From contig NZ_RAPZ01000013.1 of NCBI RefSeq assembly GCF_003610375.1, positions 124,001 to 188,000 on the forward strand: a stretch of DNA of 64,000 nucleotides, written 5' to 3'. Shown in pieces: positions 60,618 through 64,000 of this stretch. Both the position numbers and the translations under genes were made by a program. Position 1 is the stretch's first letter; each line of letters opens with the position of its first letter. Source of the stretch: Sphingomonas sp. PP-CC-1A-547. Its GTDB lineage: Bacteria > Pseudomonadota > Alphaproteobacteria > Sphingomonadales > Sphingomonadaceae. The notes under the pieces are model-generated. The model was not told the origin of the DNA and ran no database searches. It saw only the letters and a program-made list of their open reading frames with translations.

Positions 60618-61370
60618 CTACCGCGCCAGCCGCCGATAAGCAGAGATCGCTATCAGGGCCATCGCGATACCCGCCGCCATCGCCGCCACCGCGGCGCCGG
60701 CGTCGACGATCGCCAGCGCAACCGGGTTGGCCGGCCCGCCGTCGCGCAACGCCTTGTCGGCCATCATGAACGGCGCGCCGACGAGCCAGCCGCTGATATA
60801 GCTGAACGCGGCCAGACCCATCAGCGGGAGCCCCGAGCCTCGGCTGAGCGTGAAGCTGCGTCGGATCGCAGCCAGCGCACCAAGCGGGGCTTCGGCGAAC
60901 ATTGCCGGGCCGGTCAGCATCGTCCGGCCGAGTATGTAGAGGCCGGGGATCGCGTACAGCAGCAGCCCTGCGCCGGCCGGTAGCGACACGATCACCATCG
61001 CCAGCAGGAAGCGCGGGAAGATCCGCAGGCACCGCTTCAATGCCTGCCGCAGGTCGAGATGCTCGCGGTCGAGATACAGCGCGTAGAACAGCGACGTGCC
61101 GAAGAAGCTCATCACATAGGCCAGCAGATACCAGCCGCCATGCGCCGCAGCCCAGGTCTGCACCGCATCGGCCCAGACCATCGCCTGCGCTTCGTTATTG
61201 CCCGCCGCGGCATCGGGCATCGGCGGATCGGGAACGACCAGCGCGAGCGCAAAGGCAGGCAGGAACAGGAACGGTGCGGCGATCCGCAGCAACAGGTCGC
61301 GGTCGCGCTTGAACAGCGTCCAGGCGTCGGTGAGGACGGTCGCGAAATCGAGCTTCATCGGGGATTTCAT
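60618..61370 (-). CDS. Membrane protein of unknown function
   Basis: 250 residues, about five to six hydrophobic segments (LLRIAAPFLFLPAFALALVV, FLLAMVIVSLPAGAGLLLYA, LGRTMLTGPAMFAEAPLGAL and others). The pattern DRDLLLRIAAPF near the start and the loop RRSFTLSRGSGLPLMGLA resemble small DUF membrane proteins with a glycerophosphodiester phosphodiesterase-type membrane domain, but this is uncertain. Its start overlaps the stop of the next gene upstream as ATGA, so the two act together. No enzyme motif visible. Confidence 0.7.
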   Translation of the reverse strand: MKSPMKLDFATVLTDAWTLFKRDRDLLLRIAAPFLFLPAFALALVVPDPPMPDAAAGNNEAQAMVWADAVQTWAAAHGGWYLLAYVMSFFGTSLFYALYLDREHLDLRQALKRCLRIFPRFLLAMVIVSLPAGAGLLLYAIPGLYILGRTMLTGPAMFAEAPLGALAAIRRSFTLSRGSGLPLMGLAAFSYISGWLVGAPFMMADKALRDGGPANPVALAIVDAGAAVAAMAAGIAMALIAISAYRRLAR

Positions 61371-62227
61371 TCCTGGGGAAGTTTCTCTCTGACCGCGACG
61401 TAGAGCTGCGCGGTGAAGACCGCGGCGAGCGCGGTGAAGACGGTGGTGACGATCGTCGCGACCACGCCCGACAGGAAGGTCGCGGTGGCGCTTCCGTCGG
61501 CGCCGAGCGCGAGGCGGAATATGATCCCGGTCACCGACTGCGCGGCCCAGGTGGACACGAGCATGACGATCGCGAACAGGATCAACACGCCGATGATCCG
61601 CCACGTCAGCCCCTTGGTGAGTTGGACCGAACGGCGGATCGCACCGATCCCGCGACGCTCGTTGAGGATGACCGGGTTGAGCAACACCAGTCGAGCGCCG
61701 ATCCAGATCGCCACCAGCAGAAAGGCAAGCCCGTACAGCGCCACGAATGCCGCCGCATTCGCGCTGGGCGGAGTGATCTGGACGCTCGATCCGCTGGCCG
61801 CAGCCGCGAAATCGAACCCCGAATTGAGCAGTACGATCACCGGCGGCACCACGAACAGCGCTGCCACGAACGTCAGCAACATCGTGATGCCGAGCGCCGG
61901 GAGCACGCGCTTGCCCGCCACGCGACGCGCTTCGGCGGCGTTGGTGGCGGGATCCGTCGCGATCGCGACGATCGCCAACTGTGCCCAGATCACCGCGACC
62001 AGTGCGGCGATCGCCAGCGTGGCGCCGACCAGCGCGAACGTCAGCGTACCAGGCGTCGAGAAGGCGGCGAAGCCATCGCGGAGCACGCTGGGCAGCGCTA
62101 TACCGAGCAGCGCGATCGGTGCGATCATGCCGGTGCGCCCGTTCAGCACCTCGATCGTGCGATCCCAGACCGTTCCCATCTTCACGCGTGCGTTGACTAT
62201 GCCCGTCGTTGCGCCCGTCGTTGCCAT
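61367..62227 (-). CDS. Membrane protein with GlpQ-type membrane domain (DUF7847-like), uncertain
   Basis: 286 residues. Start at ATG 62227 ([20 protein letters not shown]); the longer frame upstream runs into the divergent lipB region. Six or so hydrophobic segments include [56 protein letters not shown] and [21 protein letters not shown] repeated [20 protein letters not shown] with [16 protein letters not shown] resembles the membrane domain attached to some glycerophosphodiester phosphodiesterases. It probably forms a complex with the protein encoded immediately downstream. Confidence 0.7.
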   Translation of the reverse strand: MATTGATTGIVNARVKMGTVWDRTIEVLNGRTGMIAPIALLGIALPSVLRDGFAAFSTPGTLTFALVGATLAIAALVAVIWAQLAIVAIATDPATNAAEARRVAGKRVLPALGITMLLTFVAALFVVPPVIVLLNSGFDFAAAASGSSVQITPPSANAAAFVALYGLAFLLVAIWIGARLVLLNPVILNERRGIGAIRRSVQLTKGLTWRIIGVLILFAIVMLVSTWAAQSVTGIIFRLALGADGSATATFLSGVVATIVTTVFTALAAVFTAQLYVAVREKLPQE

Positions 62228-62345
62228 GCCCGTGCTCCCGCCATTCCCGTTCCTGCGCGAGGTAGCCCAAGCCCTCGCGCTTGACCACATGGTTGAAGGG
62301 CTCGTCGCGGTTGCAACTTGCGGCACGGGTGCGCAATTGGGATCG

Positions 62346-63011
62346 GTGATCACCCCTCCCCTCTCCGATATCGAATGGCGGACCAGCGCCGGCCTTACCC
62401 CCTATGCGGATGCGCTGGCCGAAATGGAGGCGCGCGCGGTTGCCGTCGGCACCGGTGAGGCGCGCGAACTGCTGTGGATGCTCGAACATCCGCCGGTCTA
62501 CACCGCGGGCACCAGCGCCGAGCCGGGCGACCTGATCGACGCGCGCTTTCCGGTGATTCCGACCGGGCGCGGCGGGAAATACACCTATCATGGGCCGGGG
62601 CAGCGGATCGGCTATGTCGTGCTCGACCTCACCAAGCGCGGACGCGACGTGCGCTGTTACGTCCACGCGCTCGAATCCTGGGTGATCGCAGCGCTGGGCG
62701 AGCTCGGCGTCGAGGCGTTCGCGGTCGATGGCCGGGTCGGCATCTGGACGCTCGATCCCAATGCTCCGGGGGGTCGCGAGGCCAAGATCGGGGCGATCGG
62801 GGTGCGGGTCAAACGCTGGGTGACGCTCCATGGCTTCTCGGTCAACGTCGACCCGGACCTGTCGCACTTCGGTGGTATCGTGCCCTGCGGCCTGCCGGAA
62901 TACGGCGTTACCAGCCTGCAATCGCTCGGCATTCCGGCCGACCTTGCAACTTTCGACGCAGCCCTGGCGTTGACGGCCGATGCTTTCCTTGAAACAGTTT
63001 CTTGTCCTTGA
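62346..63011 (+). CDS. lipB: Octanoyl-[acyl-carrier-protein]:protein N-octanoyltransferase
   Basis: 221 residues. It moves octanoate from ACP to the E2 subunits and H protein, the first step of lipoate assembly. The family signature is [20 protein letters not shown], with a conserved Lys in [20 protein letters not shown] and the catalytic Cys in [20 protein letters not shown]. The start is GTG 62346, the residue just before [20 protein letters not shown]; the frame is open upstream but that part is not coding. Divergent from the 61367-62227 gene. Confidence 0.94.
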   Translation: MITPPLSDIEWRTSAGLTPYADALAEMEARAVAVGTGEARELLWMLEHPPVYTAGTSAEPGDLIDARFPVIPTGRGGKYTYHGPGQRIGYVVLDLTKRGRDVRCYVHALESWVIAALGELGVEAFAVDGRVGIWTLDPNAPGGREAKIGAIGVRVKRWVTLHGFSVNVDPDLSHFGGIVPCGLPEYGVTSLQSLGIPADLATFDAALALTADAFLETVSCP

Positions 63012-63114
63012 GAAAACGAGGCTTGAGGGCAAAGCGTTATCGGATTAATGTCCACTACGATTTGGGTATTAAGGGCGAGCAGCCAGCCAAATCCTCTATC
63101 TAGGGAGCTTCCAC

Positions 63115-63396
63115 ATGCGTGCACTCATTTCCAAGGTTCTGACCGGTTCGCTGATCGCCAGCGCAGCACTCGCTGTTTCGGCTTGCGGTCCCAAGACCGA
63201 GACCACGACCGACAACACGATGGTCACCGACATGAACGCCACTGAGGGCATGGACACGATGTCCGACAACATGACCGCAGTCGACGGCGCGTCGAACGGT
63301 GGCATGATGGCCAACGACACCATGATGGCGAACGACACGATGATGTCGAACGACACCATGATGACGAACAACGCGATGACCACCAACGCAATGTAA
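63115..63396 (+). CDS. Small lipoprotein with NDTMM repeats
   Basis: 93 residues. The signal peptide with lipobox is KVLTGSLIASAALAVSACGP. The mature part is Asp/Asn/Met/Thr-rich with three repeats near the C-terminus (MMANDTMMANDTMMSNDTMM), each 18 bases long with differing third positions. Such acidic, Met-rich small lipoproteins may bind metal or act as outer-membrane spacers; function not known. A strong terminator follows at once, so it is a single-gene transcript. Confidence 0.8.
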   Translation: MRALISKVLTGSLIASAALAVSACGPKTETTTDNTMVTDMNATEGMDTMSDNMTAVDGASNGGMMANDTMMANDTMMSNDTMMTNNAMTTNAM

Positions 63397-63425
63397 TTTC
63401 CGCAAGGGAACTACGACGTTGTGGA

Positions 63426-63455
63426 GGGCCGCCCGGGCAACCGGGCGGCCCTTTT
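63426..63455 (+). terminator. Rho-independent terminator after the NDTMM lipoprotein
   Basis: GGGCCGCCCGG (63426-63436) pairs with CCGGGCGGCCC (63441-63451), 11 perfect pairs closed by a GCAA tetraloop, then TTTT. The 63456-63693 stretch beyond it shows no gene. Confidence 0.95.
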
Positions 63456-63693
63456 CGTTATTGGCGGCGCGCGATGGTTTCGGCGATCGCAACGCGTGCG
63501 GCCGCACCCTCTATTGGGCACTCTACGGCACCCCCACGGCATCGTCGTCGAGCGATCGTTTCGGCGCCGACGAATTTTTGACGTTCCCACCCGGCAACGG
63601 CGTCGGACGACGGGTTGAAAAGGTTAAAATCGCTTGGGAGTTTCACGGAAACGCTTTAGATTCGATCACTTGGAATGCCCTGGGGAGGTTGGA

Positions 63694-64000
63694 ATGAAGG
63701 TGTTGCGTACCGCGCTCGCGCTTTGCGTGGCGTCGAGCGGGCTCGCTGTGGCGCAGTCGGCGTCGGCGCAGTTCTTTTTACAGTCGCGCGATTTCTCGGG
63801 CGCAGCCGTCACCGGTGAAGAATCCGACCTTGGCCAGGCCCTGCCCGGCGCGACGTCGGCGGAAATGCGCGCGGCGTTGGTATGGCACATGCGCGCGGCG
63901 CTCAACGTCGCGGCGTTGCAGTGCCAGTTCGAACCGACCTTGCTGACGGTGCCGAACTATAATTCGATCCTGGCCGATCACGGCGAGGAGCTGAAGGGGG
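63694..64000 (+). CDS. Secreted hypothetical protein (3' end missing)
   Basis: The start ATG 63694 has GGGGAGG six bases upstream. The N-terminus MKVLRTALALCVASSGLAVA reads as a signal peptide, followed by a soluble region (FLQSRDFSGAAVTGEESDLG, AEMRAALVWHMRAALNVAAL, QCQFEPTLLTVPNYNSILAD). About 102 residues are visible before the window ends without a stop codon. I do not recognise the family; it is exported and carries one visible Cys. Confidence 0.7.
   Translation, partial: MKVLRTALALCVASSGLAVAQSASAQFFLQSRDFSGAAVTGEESDLGQALPGATSAEMRAALVWHMRAALNVAALQCQFEPTLLTVPNYNSILADHGEELKG

Overview
The window reads as chromosomal DNA of a high-GC alphaproteobacterium of the Sphingomonadales, most likely Sphingomonas or a close relative. 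The basis is high GC with strongly GC-ending codons, a bc1 operon, a class II-type photolyase, an Asp/Asn/Met-rich small lipoprotein, several TonB-dependent receptors, and many palindromic intergenic elements whose translations give the Pro/Gly-rich peptides seen in sphingomonad proteins. I see no rRNA, tRNA, CRISPR array, transposase or phage gene.

Layout. 1-5758: 3' part of a Tad/Flp pilus cluster (secretin CpaC, lipoprotein CpaD, TadZ/CpaE, TadB, TadC, one small membrane protein), with no CpaF/TadA ATPase gene between cpaE and tadB. 5807-10326 (minus): a thiamine salvage operon with a TPP riboswitch, a TonB receptor, a small-molecule kinase and a PnuC-family (PnuT) permease. 10629-14663: small hypothetical proteins, an acetyltransferase, a photolyase and an MFS carrier. 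14681-35622: a uronate/xylan-type carbohydrate locus. It holds a double beta-helix plus propeller protein, a GntP permease with a FadR-type regulator, a large TonB receptor, and a minus-strand five-gene operon (GH3, D-mannonate dehydratase, hexuronate-type MFS, uronate isomerase, SMP-30 lactonase). That operon diverges from a GH67 alpha-glucuronidase and an SGNH+NodB deacetylase fusion, and a 14-bp LacI/XylR-like operator lies between them. Together they could take 4-O-methyl/glucuronoxylan oligosaccharides into the cell, free glucuronate and xylose, remove acetyl groups and send glucuronate through mannonate to KDG. Fructuronate reductase and the KDG kinase and aldolase are not in the window.

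35667-48186 is mostly housekeeping: pyruvate phosphate dikinase, glycyl-tRNA synthetase beta and alpha, a TraB/GumN protein, ribosomal protein L25, peptidyl-tRNA hydrolase, a zinc alcohol dehydrogenase and YchF. 48208-54501 is more accessory: an excalibur protein, small membrane proteins and lipoproteins, a Met/His-rich outer-membrane-like protein, an NPP-type phosphodiesterase, a MaoC-like protein and a Gly-rich RGG lipoprotein. 54765-63396 is housekeeping again: apt, petABC, trmL, hemF, an acetyltransferase, two membrane proteins, lipB and a repeat lipoprotein. A secreted hypothetical protein runs off the right end.

The most unusual structure is glyS (38422-40899). Two unrelated palindromic repeat elements lie in frame inside the gene. 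Between them is a stretch of roughly 400 bp (about 39050-39440) with much lower GC and rare codons, so the gene looks like a mosaic carrying selfish palindromes. About a dozen related palindromes from several families are spread through the right half of the window.
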